The notes: a model not told the origin generated them from the letters alone. A stretch of 64,000 bases of DNA from Herbidospora cretacea (GCF_001570605.1 NZ_BBXG01000027.1:58080-122079); one strand, 5' to 3'; shown: positions 1-10,101, numbered from the stretch's first letter. Numbers and translations: made by a program.

Positions 1-51
1 TCGGCCGATGCCTTTGTTTGCACCGGTGACCAGAGCTGTGCGTTCGTTCAT
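1..51 (-). CDS. Short-chain dehydrogenase/reductase (SDR), N-terminal fragment
   Basis: Reading leftwards from an ATG at 51, the first 17 codons give MNERTALVTGANKGIGR and then run off the window edge. The TGxxxGIG signature is the Rossmann-fold NAD(P)-binding motif of classical SDR oxidoreductases, in its usual place at the extreme N-terminus. The gene is divergent from the XRE regulator that starts at 132, with 80 bases between them. SDR genes are often paired this way with MmyB-type XRE regulators, so the regulator probably controls it. The substrate cannot be guessed from 17 residues. Confidence 0.85.
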   Translation of the reverse strand, partial: MNERTALVTGANKGIGR

Positions 52-81
52 GGGAACCACACTTCTCCGGTCATGGGTGCT

Positions 82-108
82 CTGCCAGGGACAGCCTGTA
101 CCAGGCAG
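82..108. promoter_or_regulatory. Nested inverted repeats in the SDR/XRE divergent promoter
   Basis: GCCTG-tac-CAGGC at 94-106 is a perfect inverted repeat. An outer pair, CTGCC at 82-86 and GGCAG at 104-108, surrounds most of it. The site lies midway between the two divergent start codons, where an autoregulatory operator for the MmyB-type regulator would be expected. Binding is inference only. Confidence 0.4.
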
Positions 109-131
109 TGTGAGGCAGGAGAGGAGGCGAC

Positions 132-947
132 GTGGCGCGGCAGGAACTGGCCCACTACCTGCGGGACCGCCGTGCGGCCCTGCGTCCTCACGAGATCGGC
201 CTGGCGGCGACGGGCACCGACCGCCGCACACCGGGTCTGCGCCGCGAAGAGGTGGCGGAGCTCGCCCACATGTCGGTCGACTACTACACCCGGCTGGAGC
301 AGGCCCGGGGGCCGCGGCCATCGGCCCGGATCCTGGACGCGCTGGCCCGCGCGCTGCGGCTCACGCCGGCCGAGCGCAGCCATCTGTTCCGCCTGGCGGG
401 TTCGAGCGCGCCGCCTGGCATCAGCGCCGTGCGGCAGGTCCGCCCCCACGTGGCCCGGATGCTGGAGCGGCTGCCGGAGACCGGTGCCATCGTCACTGAC
501 GCGACGTACGACGTCCTCACCTGGAACCCCCTGGCCCGCGCGCTGCTCGGCACCGACCTTGGAGGCGGGACGACGAACCTGGCCCGACGCCGCTTCCTGG
601 GCCAGGGGCGGATGTACGAGAGCTCCAGCGCCGAGGAATTCGGGCACATCGTGGTGGCGCGGCTGCGCCGGGCCGCGGACCGCTACCCGCATGACCCGCA
701 GCTGGCCGGGCTTCTGGCCGAACTGCACGCCGGCAGTGAGGAGTTCCGGCAGATCTGGGAGGCGCGTCCGGTCCACGCTCCCGGGCACCGGACCAAGACC
801 CTGGACCATCCGGAGGCCGGTGCGCTGCGGTTGCACTGCGACGTCCTGCTGGTGCCCGAAGATGACCAGGAGGTCGTCCTGATGACGGCCGACCCCGGAT
901 CACCTGCCGAGCGGGCCCTGCGCGGGCTGGCCACGCAGGCGACCTGA
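132..947 (+). CDS. XRE-family transcriptional regulator, MmyB-like ligand-binding domain
   Basis: This 271-residue protein starts at GTG 132 after a GGAGAGGAGG-type Shine-Dalgarno stretch. Residues of about 1-80 form an XRE helix-turn-helix (RREEVAELAHMSVDYYTRLE, then a helix ending LARALRLTPAERSHLFRLAG). The remainder matches the MmyB-like PAS-type domain seen behind such HTHs, with the TYDVLTWNPLARAL and DPGSPAERALRGLA signatures. Members of this family usually repress an adjacent, divergent oxidoreductase and respond to a small hydrophobic ligand. Here the divergent neighbour is an SDR gene, so local repression of that gene is the natural role. The ligand is unknown. Confidence 0.88.
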   Translation: MARQELAHYLRDRRAALRPHEIGLAATGTDRRTPGLRREEVAELAHMSVDYYTRLEQARGPRPSARILDALARALRLTPAERSHLFRLAGSSAPPGISAVRQVRPHVARMLERLPETGAIVTDATYDVLTWNPLARALLGTDLGGGTTNLARRRFLGQGRMYESSSAEEFGHIVVARLRRAADRYPHDPQLAGLLAELHAGSEEFRQIWEARPVHAPGHRTKTLDHPEAGALRLHCDVLLVPEDDQEVVLMTADPGSPAERALRGLATQAT

Positions 948-1009
948 GACGGAGGATGCGCACAGGTCCTGGTGCCGGGGCTTTCCACGCCGCCTGTCCG
1001 CGTGGCCTC

Positions 1010-1021
1010 TAAAGTCGGGGC
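1010..1021 (+). promoter_or_regulatory. -10-like TAAAGT directly before a start codon (possible leaderless promoter)
   Basis: TAAAGT (1010-1015) fits the actinobacterial -10 pattern TAnnnT. It ends 6 nt before the ATG at 1022, and there is no Shine-Dalgarno sequence between. That geometry places transcription initiation at or next to the ATG, as in leaderless mRNAs. Confidence 0.45.
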
Positions 1022-2749
1022 ATGCGAAGATCACTCCCCTTCCGGCGGCTCACCCCGGCGGAGAAGCGACTCGTGGCGGCCTACCCGGCCGGGGAATGGG
1101 TCGACGTAAGGGAAGAACGACAGCCGACCACCTGGACCGGACGCATCACCGAGGCCTACGAGAGCCTGACCGCCCCGGCCCACCGAGCCCGCTCGTCCTC
1201 GGCCACCCGAACCGACCATGATCCCCACGAGGACGCCGGGGCCTCCGTCGAGAACGACGGGACCGATCGGGCAGATCAGGTCCAGGTCGCTCCCGCCGCG
1301 CGGAAGCGGACTCCCCGGGCGGATCGGGAGCGGGTCGTCCGGGCTGAGGTGATCCGGGCGCTGCTGCTCGGGGTGCGGCCCGCCGAGCCGGGGCAGGTGG
1401 CGGCGATCCGGCTGATCGGGGCGCGGATTGTGGGGGATCTGGACCTGTCCGGGGCCGAGGTGACCGCGACGCTGCATCTGATCAGGTGCCAGGTCGACGG
1501 GGTGATCGATCTGGTCGAGGCGCAGACGCGGGCGCTGCGGTTCCGTGACTGCGAGATCCTGCGGCTGCGGGCCGGGCGGGCCCGGATCAACGGTGTCCTC
1601 GACGTGGGCGGCAGCGTGCTGAAGGAGGGGATCCGGCTCGACAACGCCCACGTCAGCGGGCAGTTACGCATGTCGGGGTGCCGGCTCGGCTGCCCTGGCG
1701 GCTGGACCTCCGAGGACGCGGGATGGTCCAGCGCCCGCTACCCGGGCGATCCCCGTGAACAGGACCAGAAGCACACCGCCCTCTGGGCCGGCGGGCTCGT
1801 CGTGGAGGGCGGCGCGTTCCTGCGCGGCATGACGGTCACCGGCGGGCTGCGGATCCAGGGCGCCCGCTTCAACGGCGGGCTGTGGCTCCAGGACACCACG
1901 ATCCGGGCGACCGGCCGCTACGCCGTCCACGCCGACTACCTGCAGACGACAGTCATGAACATGGGCGAGGGATTCACCGCAGAAGGGGAGATCAGCCTGC
2001 GCGTCGCGCGGATCAGCGGCACCCTGTCGTTCCACGGCGCCCGCCTCACCTGCACGAAGGGCCCGGTCATCCAGACCCGGCACCTCGACGTCGGCGAACT
2101 GCTGCTCACTCCAGAGTCGATCGAGGGCGGCGTCGACCTCGGCTACACCCGGGTCGGGCTGCTCGCCGACCGTCCGGAGAGCTACCCGGGCGCGGTCCGG
2201 CTCGACGGGCTCGTGTACGAATCCCTGCGCAGCCCCGCCACGCTCCGCGAGCGCCTGGCGTGGCTGACCAAGCACCCCGCCGGCTACCGCCCGCAGCCCT
2301 ACGAGCAGATGGCCGCCTACTACCGCCGCATGGGCCACGAACCCGACTCGCGGCGGGTCCTGCTGGCCAAACAGCGGGCGCGGCGCCGCACGTTACCGCC
2401 GGCCGGCCGGGCCTGGGGCGTCCTGCTGGACGCGGTGGTCGGCTACGGCTTCCGCCCCTGGCTGGCCGGGGCGTGGCTGGCGGCGCTGCTCACGGCGGGG
2501 ACGCTCGTCTTCTCCCTGGTCCCCCCGGTCCAGATCAGCCTGGACGAGCGTCCCCGCCACTTCAACGCCTTCGTCTACACCCTCGACCACATGGTGCCGG
2601 TGAGCCTGTTCGAGCAGCGGGCCGCCTGGGAGCCCACCGGCTGGACGATCTGGGTGGCCAACGCGCTCATCGCGGCGGGATGGATCCTGGCCACCGCCCT
2701 CATCGCGGGCGGCACCCGGGTCCTGCGCCCGGCGAGCACTTCACCCTGA
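1022..2749 (+). CDS. Pentapeptide-like beta-solenoid protein with two C-terminal membrane helices
   Basis: This is a 575-residue protein. After a charged, poorly ordered N-terminal 100 residues, about 110-400 consist of short repeating units of the type LxxxxVxGxLDLxGxxV, resembling pentapeptide or bactofilin-like beta-helices. Two hydrophobic segments follow, near residues 479-500 and 540-566, so the solenoid is probably held at the membrane. Related actinobacterial proteins are sometimes labelled membrane-associated oxidoreductase, but no cofactor motif is visible and I would not repeat that function. Two rare TTA leucine codons are in frame at 1664-1666 and 2393-2395. Its stop codon lies in a tandem 14-bp repeat shared with the convergent gene. 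Confidence 0.7.
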   Translation: MRRSLPFRRLTPAEKRLVAAYPAGEWVDVREERQPTTWTGRITEAYESLTAPAHRARSSSATRTDHDPHEDAGASVENDGTDRADQVQVAPAARKRTPRADRERVVRAEVIRALLLGVRPAEPGQVAAIRLIGARIVGDLDLSGAEVTATLHLIRCQVDGVIDLVEAQTRALRFRDCEILRLRAGRARINGVLDVGGSVLKEGIRLDNAHVSGQLRMSGCRLGCPGGWTSEDAGWSSARYPGDPREQDQKHTALWAGGLVVEGGAFLRGMTVTGGLRIQGARFNGGLWLQDTTIRATGRYAVHADYLQTTVMNMGEGFTAEGEISLRVARISGTLSFHGARLTCTKGPVIQTRHLDVGELLLTPESIEGGVDLGYTRVGLLADRPESYPGAVRLDGLVYESLRSPATLRERLAWLTKHPAGYRPQPYEQMAAYYRRMGHEPDSRRVLLAKQRARRRTLPPAGRAWGVLLDAVVGYGFRPWLAGAWLAALLTAGTLVFSLVPPVQISLDERPRHFNAFVYTLDHMVPVSLFEQRAAWEPTGWTIWVANALIAAGWILATALIAGGTRVLRPASTSP

Positions 2750-2789
2750 TCTCACTTCTTGGATCTCACTTCTTGGATCTCACTTCTTG
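2748..2789. repeat. Three exact tandem copies of a 14-bp unit at convergent stop codons
   Basis: GATCTCACTTCTTG is repeated three times without interruption at 2748-2761, 2762-2775 and 2776-2789. The first copy overlaps the TGA of the plus-strand gene. The last copy encodes the final Lys-Lys and part of the stop of the minus-strand gene. Read on the minus strand, each copy carries the same AAGAAGTGA, so expansion leaves both proteins unchanged. Confidence 0.9.
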
Positions 2790-3145
2790 CGGCGCAGCAC
2801 CCGGCGCAGCACGAACAGGGCCACCACTCCGGCCACGACGGCGACGGCCGGGCGCTTCTTGGCCTCGGCGGTCAGCCGGTCGGTGGCGTCGCGGAACTGG
2901 ACCGGGGTGATCTCGGCGGCCTTGGCGGAGACCGTCTCGCCGGCCTCGCGGACCCTGTCCTTCACGGTGTCGGGAATGCGCTCCTCGACGATGGCGACCG
3001 CCTTCTGGGCGGCCTCGCGGACCTCGGGCATCTTGTCCTCGACGGTCGCGGCGACCTTGGCGGCGGTCTCGTGGAAGGTGCCCTCGATCTTGGCGGCGGT
3101 CACCTTGGCGGCGTCGGTCATCTCGTTCAGTCTCTCGTTGGCCAT
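2780..3145 (-). CDS. Small amphipathic-helix protein with C-terminal membrane anchor
   Basis: This 121-residue protein starts at ATG 3145 (MANERLNEMTDAAKV). An upstream in-frame start at 3187 is possible but adds a basic stretch unlike the rest. Residues of about 8-95 are Ala/Glu/Lys-rich amphipathic helix in loose 11-residue periods, like apolipoprotein- or LEA-type proteins. A single membrane helix (VAVVAGVVALFVL) follows and then a basic tail, RRVLRRKK. The architecture suggests a membrane-tethered surface or stress protein of the cytoplasmic face. No catalytic motif is seen and no family name is claimed. It is convergent with the 1022-2749 gene. Confidence 0.7.
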   Translation of the reverse strand: MANERLNEMTDAAKVTAAKIEGTFHETAAKVAATVEDKMPEVREAAQKAVAIVEERIPDTVKDRVREAGETVSAKAAEITPVQFRDATDRLTAEAKKRPAVAVVAGVVALFVLRRVLRRKK

Positions 3146-3192
3146 GGGCGCGCGACTACCCGCAGGTGACGGCCGCACACGTACCAATTTTC

Positions 3193-3209
3193 AGGTGAAA
3201 GTTTCACCT
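3193..3209. promoter_or_regulatory. TGAAAGTTTCA-type palindrome, copy 1
   Basis: AGGTGAAAGTTTCACCT is a perfect odd-centred palindrome, 128 bases before the GH48 start and between it and the divergent small gene. The same 11-base core occurs before the GH9 gene (6241-6253) and before the beta-helix/lectin gene (36874-36884). GAAAnTTTC-type palindromes are known upstream of actinomycete hemicellulase genes; the factor acting here is unknown. Confidence 0.55.
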
Positions 3210-3245
3210 CCGGGCAGGGCAAAGGTCGGCGAATCCGAACGTTGA

Positions 3246-3276
3246 TTGACAGGGATTCGGGCCCTCCGGGCATGCT
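3246..3276 (+). promoter_or_regulatory. Putative promoter of the GH48 gene
   Basis: TTGACA at 3246-3251 lies within TTGATTGACA, a 10-mer also found at 6344-6353 before the GH9 cellulase. A weak -10 candidate (CATGCT, 3271-3276) sits 19 bases downstream. The CebR-type operator begins 7 bases later, near the expected transcription start. Confidence 0.4.
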
Positions 3277-3282
3277 GTGCGG

Positions 3283-3296
3283 TGGGAGCGCTCCCA
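3283..3296. promoter_or_regulatory. CebR/CelR-type operator
   Basis: TGGGAGCGCTCCCA is a perfect 14-bp palindrome identical to the operator of the LacI-family repressors CelR (Thermobifida) and CebR (Streptomyces), which release DNA on binding cellobiose or cello-oligosaccharides. It sits 40 bases upstream of the GH48 start and would place this cellulase under cello-oligosaccharide induction. An identical copy precedes the GH9 gene. Confidence 0.9.
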
Positions 3297-3336
3297 TCCC
3301 CCCCTGAGTCCCTGAGAGCTTGGAGAACCCCCGACC

Positions 3337-6111
3337 ATGGCGATACGTGCTTATCGCAAACGTGCCCTGTGGGCGGCCGTGCTGGCCGTCTGCACAGGTG
3401 CCGTCACGTTGGTCGCGCAACCGGCGTCCGCCGCCGTGACGTGCGACGTGACGTACGTGACCAACGACTGGAACACCAGCCCCACCCAGGGCGGCTTCAC
3501 CGCCAACATCACCGTGCGGAACACCGGCGACGCCCTGAGCAGCTGGAACCTGGGGTTCACCTTCCCCAACTCCGGCCAGCGGGTGCAGCAGGGCTGGTCG
3601 GCGAACTGGACCCAGTCGGGCGCCAACGTCACTGCCACCAACATGCCGTGGAACGGTTCCCTGGCGAGCGGCGCGACCCTCTCGCTCGGCTTCAACGGGA
3701 CCTGGAGCGGGAGCAACCCCAAGCCGACCAGCTTCCGGGTGAACAACGTGGTCTGCGGCGGCACCCCCTCGCCCAGCCCGTCGCCCAGCCCCTCTCCCTC
3801 TCCCTCGCCGAGCCCCTCCCCCAGCCCCTCGCCGAGCCCGTCGCCGTCTCCGTCGCCGAGCCCCTCGCCGTCGCCGCAGCCTGACGGGTTCGTCCGCATC
3901 ACGCCGACGTCGCTGCTGGTCGCCGAGGGCGGCTCCGCCTCGGCCGGCGTGTCGCTGTCGCTTCAGCCGACCTCGAACGTGACGGTGACCGTGGCGAAGG
4001 CGAGCGGCGGTGACGCCGACCTGACCGCGGCGCCCACGTCGCTGACCTTCACGCCGAGCAACTGGAACGTCGCCCAGAACGTCGTCGTCTCCGCCGCGCA
4101 GGACGCCGACGCGACCGCCGGCACGGCCAGGTTCAACCTGTCGACGAGCGGGGGCGGGGTCTTCTACTTCTCCTCGGCCCTGGACGCCACCGAGGCCGAC
4201 GACGACGGCACGCAGACGGGCAGCGAGTACGTCCAGCGCTTCACGTCGCTCTACAACAAGATCCACGACCCGGCGAACGGCTACTTCTCGCCGGAGGGCG
4301 TGCCCTACCACTCGGTCGAGACGTTCATGGTCGAGGCCCCGGACCACGGACACGAGACCACGTCGGAGGCCTACAGCTACTACCTGTGGCTGGAGGCCGT
4401 CTACGGCCAGGTGACCGGCGACTGGACCAAGTTCAACGCCGCGTGGGCGTCGATGGAGAGGTACATCATCCCCTCCACGCAGGACCAGCCGACCAACTCG
4501 TTCTACAACGCGAGCAGCCCGGCGACGTACGCGGGTGAGTTCGACGACATCAGCTCCTACCCGTCGCAGATCACCAACGGCGTCTCGGTCGGCACCGACC
4601 CGATCGCGGCCGAGCTGCGGTCGGCGTACAACACCAGCGACATCTACGGCATGCACTGGCTGCTGGACGTCGACAACACCTACGGCTTCGGCCGCTGCGG
4701 CGACGGCGTGACCAAGCCGGTGTACATCAACACCTACCAGCGCGGCCCCGAGGAGTCGGTCTTCGAGACCATCCCGCAGCCGTCGTGCGACACCTTCGCG
4801 CACGGTGGCCGCAACGGCTTCCTCGACCTGTTCATCAAGGACAGCAGCTACGCCAAGCAGTGGAAGTACACCAACGCCCCCGACGCCGACGCCCGCGCCG
4901 TGCAGGTGGCCTACTACGCCAACGAGTGGGCCAAGGCCCAGGGCAAGCAGTCGCAGGTCTCCGCCACGGTCGCCAAGGCCGCGAAGATGGGTGACTACCT
5001 GCGCTACGCGATGTACGACAAGTACTTCAAGCAGCCCGGCTGCACCAGCACGTCGTGCCCGGCCGGCACCGGCAAGAACAGCGCCAGCTACCTGCTGAGC
5101 TGGTACTACGCGTGGGGTGGCGCGACCGACTCGTCGGCCGGCTGGGCCTGGCGCATCGGTTCGTCGCACAACCACGGCGGCTACCAGAACCCGCTCGCGG
5201 CCTGGGCCCTGTCGACCCAGACCGACCTGCGTCCGCGCAGCACCACCGGCGCGTCCGACTGGGCGACCTCGCTGACCCGCCAGCTCCAGTTCTACAAGTG
5301 GCTGCAGTCGGACGAGGGCGCCATCGCCGGCGGCGCGACCAACTCGTGGCAGGGCCACTACGCGACCCCGCCGTCGAACCTGCCGAAGTTCCACGGCATG
5401 ACCTACGACTGGCAGCCGGTCTACCACGACCCGCCGTCGAACCAGTGGTTCGGCTTCCAGGCGTGGTCGATGGAGCGCGTGGCCTCGCTGTACTACGCCA
5501 GCGGCAACGCCGACGCCAAGACGATCCTCGACAAGTGGGTCGCCTGGGCGATGGCGAACACGACCGTCAACGCCAACGGGACCTACCAGATCCCGTCGAC
5601 GCTGCGCTGGTCCGGCGCGCCCGCCGGTAACTGGAGCTCCACCACCGGCATGCCCCCGGCCAACCCGGGCCTGCACGTCACCGTGGCCGACCACACCACC
5701 GACGTGGGCGTCGCGGGTTCGTACGCGAAGGTCCTCATGTACTACGCCGCCCGCGCCAACCACACGGGTGCGAAGAACATGGCCAAGGCGCTCCTCGACG
5801 GCATCTGGCTGAACCAGGACGCCAAGGGCGTGTCGGTCCCCGAGACCAAGGCCGACTACAACCGCATCGACGACCCGGTCTACGTGCCCCCGGGCTGGAC
5901 CGGCACGATGCCGAACGGCGACCCGATCAACTCCAGCTCGACCTTCCTGTCGATCCGCTCGTTCTACAAGAACGACCCCGACTGGCCCGAGGTCAAGGCC
6001 TACCTGGACGGGACCGGCCCGGCCCCGACCTTCAACTACCACCGCTTCTGGGCCCAGGTCGACGTCGCCGTCGCCATGGGCGAGTTCGGCCGCCTGTTCC
6101 CGAACGGCTGA
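3337..6111 (+). CDS. Secreted GH48 exocellulase with N-terminal CBM2
   Basis: This 924-residue protein starts at ATG 3337 after GGAGAA. The signal peptide is residues 1-32 (cleavage after QPASA). Residues 33-140 form a CBM2 cellulose-binding module. A Pro-Ser linker runs to about 181 and is followed by a Calx-beta/Ig-like module (182-290). The GH48 catalytic domain covers about 296-924. In GH48 the catalytic acid is a Glu in the TTSEA motif, with a second Glu 11 residues before it; here E-A-P-D-H-G-H-E-T-T-S-E keeps both (the TTSEA Glu is about residue 344). GH48 enzymes release cellobiose from chain reducing ends and work with GH9 enzymes such as the next gene. A palindromic operator and a strong terminator bracket the gene, so it is probably monocistronic. 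Confidence 0.95.
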   Translation: MAIRAYRKRALWAAVLAVCTGAVTLVAQPASAAVTCDVTYVTNDWNTSPTQGGFTANITVRNTGDALSSWNLGFTFPNSGQRVQQGWSANWTQSGANVTATNMPWNGSLASGATLSLGFNGTWSGSNPKPTSFRVNNVVCGGTPSPSPSPSPSPSPSPSPSPSPSPSPSPSPSPSPSPSPQPDGFVRITPTSLLVAEGGSASAGVSLSLQPTSNVTVTVAKASGGDADLTAAPTSLTFTPSNWNVAQNVVVSAAQDADATAGTARFNLSTSGGGVFYFSSALDATEADDDGTQTGSEYVQRFTSLYNKIHDPANGYFSPEGVPYHSVETFMVEAPDHGHETTSEAYSYYLWLEAVYGQVTGDWTKFNAAWASMERYIIPSTQDQPTNSFYNASSPATYAGEFDDISSYPSQITNGVSVGTDPIAAELRSAYNTSDIYGMHWLLDVDNTYGFGRCGDGVTKPVYINTYQRGPEESVFETIPQPSCDTFAHGGRNGFLDLFIKDSSYAKQWKYTNAPDADARAVQVAYYANEWAKAQGKQSQVSATVAKAAKMGDYLRYAMYDKYFKQPGCTSTSCPAGTGKNSASYLLSWYYAWGGATDSSAGWAWRIGSSHNHGGYQNPLAAWALSTQTDLRPRSTTGASDWATSLTRQLQFYKWLQSDEGAIAGGATNSWQGHYATPPSNLPKFHGMTYDWQPVYHDPPSNQWFGFQAWSMERVASLYYASGNADAKTILDKWVAWAMANTTVNANGTYQIPSTLRWSGAPAGNWSSTTGMPPANPGLHVTVADHTTDVGVAGSYAKVLMYYAARANHTGAKNMAKALLDGIWLNQDAKGVSVPETKADYNRIDDPVYVPPGWTGTMPNGDPINSSSTFLSIRSFYKNDPDWPEVKAYLDGTGPAPTFNYHRFWAQVDVAVAMGEFGRLFPNG

Positions 6112-6171
6112 TCCCCACGAGCTGGGGGTGACGGTGCCGGACCCGCCGTCACTCCCTGATCAGTAAGACGA

Positions 6172-6203
6172 GGAGCCCCCTCCGGGGGGCTCCTTCCTTT
6201 TTT
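6172..6203 (+). terminator. Rho-independent terminator after the GH48 gene
   Basis: GGAGCCCCC (6172-6180) pairs perfectly with GGGGGCTCC (6185-6193) around a TCCG loop and is followed by TTCCTTTTTT. It ends the GH48 transcript about 60 bases after the stop codon. It is the clearest intrinsic terminator in the window. Confidence 0.92.
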
Positions 6204-6240
6204 CCGTACGTTTTCCGTACGCCGTTGGCGAGCGCGGGAA

Positions 6241-6253
6241 CTGAAAGTTTCAG
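6241..6253. promoter_or_regulatory. TGAAAGTTTCA-type palindrome, copy 2
   Basis: CTGAAAGTTTCAG is a perfect palindrome with the same core as the copies at 3193-3209 and 36874-36884. It is 223 bases before the GH9 start, between the GH48 terminator and the GH9 promoter region. Confidence 0.55.
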
Positions 6254-6381
6254 CATACGAACGCGCTGGTCACAGGGCGTGACCGGCATAAGTCCAGCCC
6301 GGGGCGCAAACACCCCGGATCGCCCCGGTGAGCCTGCCGACCCTTGATTGACATCCGTGGTCCCGTCCAGGAAATTCGCCT

Positions 6382-6395
6382 TGGGAGCGCTCCCA
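6382..6395. promoter_or_regulatory. CebR/CelR-type operator before the GH9 cellulase
   Basis: An exact second copy of TGGGAGCGCTCCCA. A TTGATTGACA promoter element (6344-6353) lies 28 bases upstream of it, closely matching the layout before the GH48 gene, where the spacing is 31. Both cellulases should therefore respond to the same repressor and inducer. Confidence 0.9.
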
Positions 6396-6430
6396 CGCCC
6401 CAGCAAGGCCAGGGGTGCGACAGCGCCTGA

Positions 6431-8842
<2,412 letters not shown>

Positions 8843-8852
8843 CCCTCAAGCC

Positions 8853-8935
8853 GCCCGCCTTCCCCAGACGGACCCCTCTGGGGGAGGCGGGCCCTCCACG
8901 GCCCCGCCCCTCATTCCGCAGGGGGGCGGGGCTTT
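8853..8935 (+). terminator. Two consecutive hairpins after the GH9 gene
   Basis: The first hairpin pairs the C-rich arm around 8853-8867 with the G-rich arm around 8876-8891. The second is a perfect 10-bp stem of GCCCCGCCCC (8901-8910) with GGGGCGGGGC (8923-8932) followed by TTTC. Double hairpins with short T runs are common actinobacterial terminators. Confidence 0.75.
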
Positions 8936-8940
8936 CGGTG

Positions 8941-8946
8941 TAACCT
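8941..8946 (+). promoter_or_regulatory. -10-like TAACCT before the glycosyltransferase operon
   Basis: TAACCT lies just after the GH9 terminator and 31 bases before the leader ORF. It would give a short leader carrying the Shine-Dalgarno GGGAGG. No convincing -35 is seen. Confidence 0.35.
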
Positions 8947-8977
8947 CGGACATCTCCGGCACACCGGGAGGTGCGCG

Positions 8978-9010
8978 ATGAGCCATCGGACCCAGATCCT
9001 GTCGTCGTGA
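8978..9010 (+). CDS. Ten-codon leader ORF coupled to a glycosyltransferase
   Basis: GGGAGG (8966-8971) is optimally spaced, 6 nt, from ATG 8978, which opens MSHRTQILSS and then TGA. The stop overlaps the GTG at 9007 in a GTGA tetramer. That GTG is in frame with the glycosyltransferase and begins its Rossmann strand (VKVALLGPVAW). The Shine-Dalgarno abuts a GTG at 8971 too closely to serve it, and GTG 9007 has no ribosome site of its own. The simplest reading is that ribosomes translate the 10-mer and re-initiate. The peptide has no run of one amino acid, so classical attenuation is not indicated. Confidence 0.5.
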   Translation: MSHRTQILSS

Positions 9011-10023
9011 AGGTCGCCCTGCTGGGCCCGGTCGCCTGGCGGACGCCGCCGGTCCACTACGGCCCGTGGGAGCAGGTCACCAGCCTGCTCGCCGAGGGGC
9101 TGGTCGCCCGCGGCGTCGACGTGACCCTGTTCGCCACACTCGACTCGGTCACCTCCGCCACGCTCGACGGGGTCGTGCCGCGCGGCTACGCCGACGACCC
9201 GTCCGTCGACGGGCGGGTGTGGGAGGCGCTCCACGTCGCCCACGTGTTCGGCCGGTCGGCCGAGTTCGACCTCGTGCACAGTCATCTCGACTGGCTGCCG
9301 CTGGCGTTCGCGCGGCACTGCCGGGCGCCGCTTCTCACCACCGTCCACGGTTTCTCGGGGCCGGGCATCCTGCCCGCCTACACACGGGCCGCGTCGGCCT
9401 ACGTCTCCATCTCGCACGCCGACCGCTCCCCCGGCCTCGACTACGTCGCCACCGTCCACCACGGCATCGACTTCGGCGAGTTCCCCTTCGCGCCTGATGG
9501 CGGACCGGGGCTGGTCAGCTTCGGCCGGATCCATCCGGACAAGGGGACCCGCACAGCGATCGAGATCGCCCGGCGGACCGGCATGCCACTGACGATCTGC
9601 GGGATCGTCCAGGACCGGCGCTATTTCGAAGAGGAGGTCGCGCCGCTGATCGACGGCGACCAGGTCGTCTACCTGGGGTCGGTCGGGCCGGAGCGGCGCG
9701 CGGCGGTCCTCGGCGGCGGGGCCGCGCTGCTGCACCCGATCGACTTCGACGAGCCGTTCGGGCTGTCGGTGGTCGAGGCGATGGCGTGCGGCACGCCCGT
9801 CGTCGCCTACCGCCGGGGGTCGATGGCCGAGGTGGTGGACCCGGGGGTGACCGGGTTCCTGGTCGGCTCGCCCGATGAGGCCGTCGAGGCGGTGGGGCGG
9901 GTGAAGACGCTCGATCGGGCGGCGTGCAGGGCGCGGGCCGAGAGCCGGTTCGGCGTCGACCGGATGGTCACCGACTATCTGCGGGTGTATCGCCGCATGA
10001 TAGGAGCCGGCAACCCCGGGTAG
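9007..10023 (+). CDS. GT4-family glycosyltransferase
   Basis: This is a 338-residue protein if started at GTG 9007; an in-frame GTG at 8971 would add 12 residues. It shows the two-Rossmann GT-B organisation. The N-terminal half carries the acceptor-side glycine-rich loop (LLGPVAWRTPPVHYGPWE). In the C-terminal half, DFDEPFGLSVVEAMACGTPV is the nucleotide-sugar E-x7-E motif of GT4. No membrane segment or signal peptide is present, so it acts in the cytoplasm, probably with an NDP-sugar donor. It heads the operon GT4-GT4-toroid-GH130. The donor cannot be read from sequence; mannose is suggested only by the GH130 partner. Confidence 0.85.
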   Translation: MKVALLGPVAWRTPPVHYGPWEQVTSLLAEGLVARGVDVTLFATLDSVTSATLDGVVPRGYADDPSVDGRVWEALHVAHVFGRSAEFDLVHSHLDWLPLAFARHCRAPLLTTVHGFSGPGILPAYTRAASAYVSISHADRSPGLDYVATVHHGIDFGEFPFAPDGGPGLVSFGRIHPDKGTRTAIEIARRTGMPLTICGIVQDRRYFEEEVAPLIDGDQVVYLGSVGPERRAAVLGGGAALLHPIDFDEPFGLSVVEAMACGTPVVAYRRGSMAEVVDPGVTGFLVGSPDEAVEAVGRVKTLDRAACRARAESRFGVDRMVTDYLRVYRRMIGAGNPG

Positions 10024-10069
10024 TGTGGGATCTGCCGCAGAATCCCGCCGTCGGACGAGGATCGCGGCA

Positions 10070-10101
10070 GCCGGGCCCCCGCACGAGGGCGGGCCCCCGG
10101 C
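10070..10101. other. GC-rich hairpin between the two glycosyltransferases
   Basis: GGGCCC and GGGCCC arms with internal GC pairing form a stable hairpin in the gap of roughly 136 bases between the first GT4 stop and the likely start of the second. There is no T tract. It may attenuate or process the operon transcript; readthrough is likely because the downstream genes lack their own clear promoter. Confidence 0.4.

Noticed and set aside
3766..3880. Short tandem CCGAGCCC/TCGCC-like repeats (also 8385-8535 and 30060-30125)
   Set aside because: They are in-frame Pro-Ser linkers of secreted or membrane proteins, not CRISPR arrays or satellites.
3127..6042. 971-codon open frame opposite the GH48 gene, and a similar one at 6626-8701 opposite the GH9 gene
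   Set aside because: They are low-complexity Arg/Gly/Val translations that mirror strongly codon-biased cellulase genes; no domain, start context or promoter supports them.
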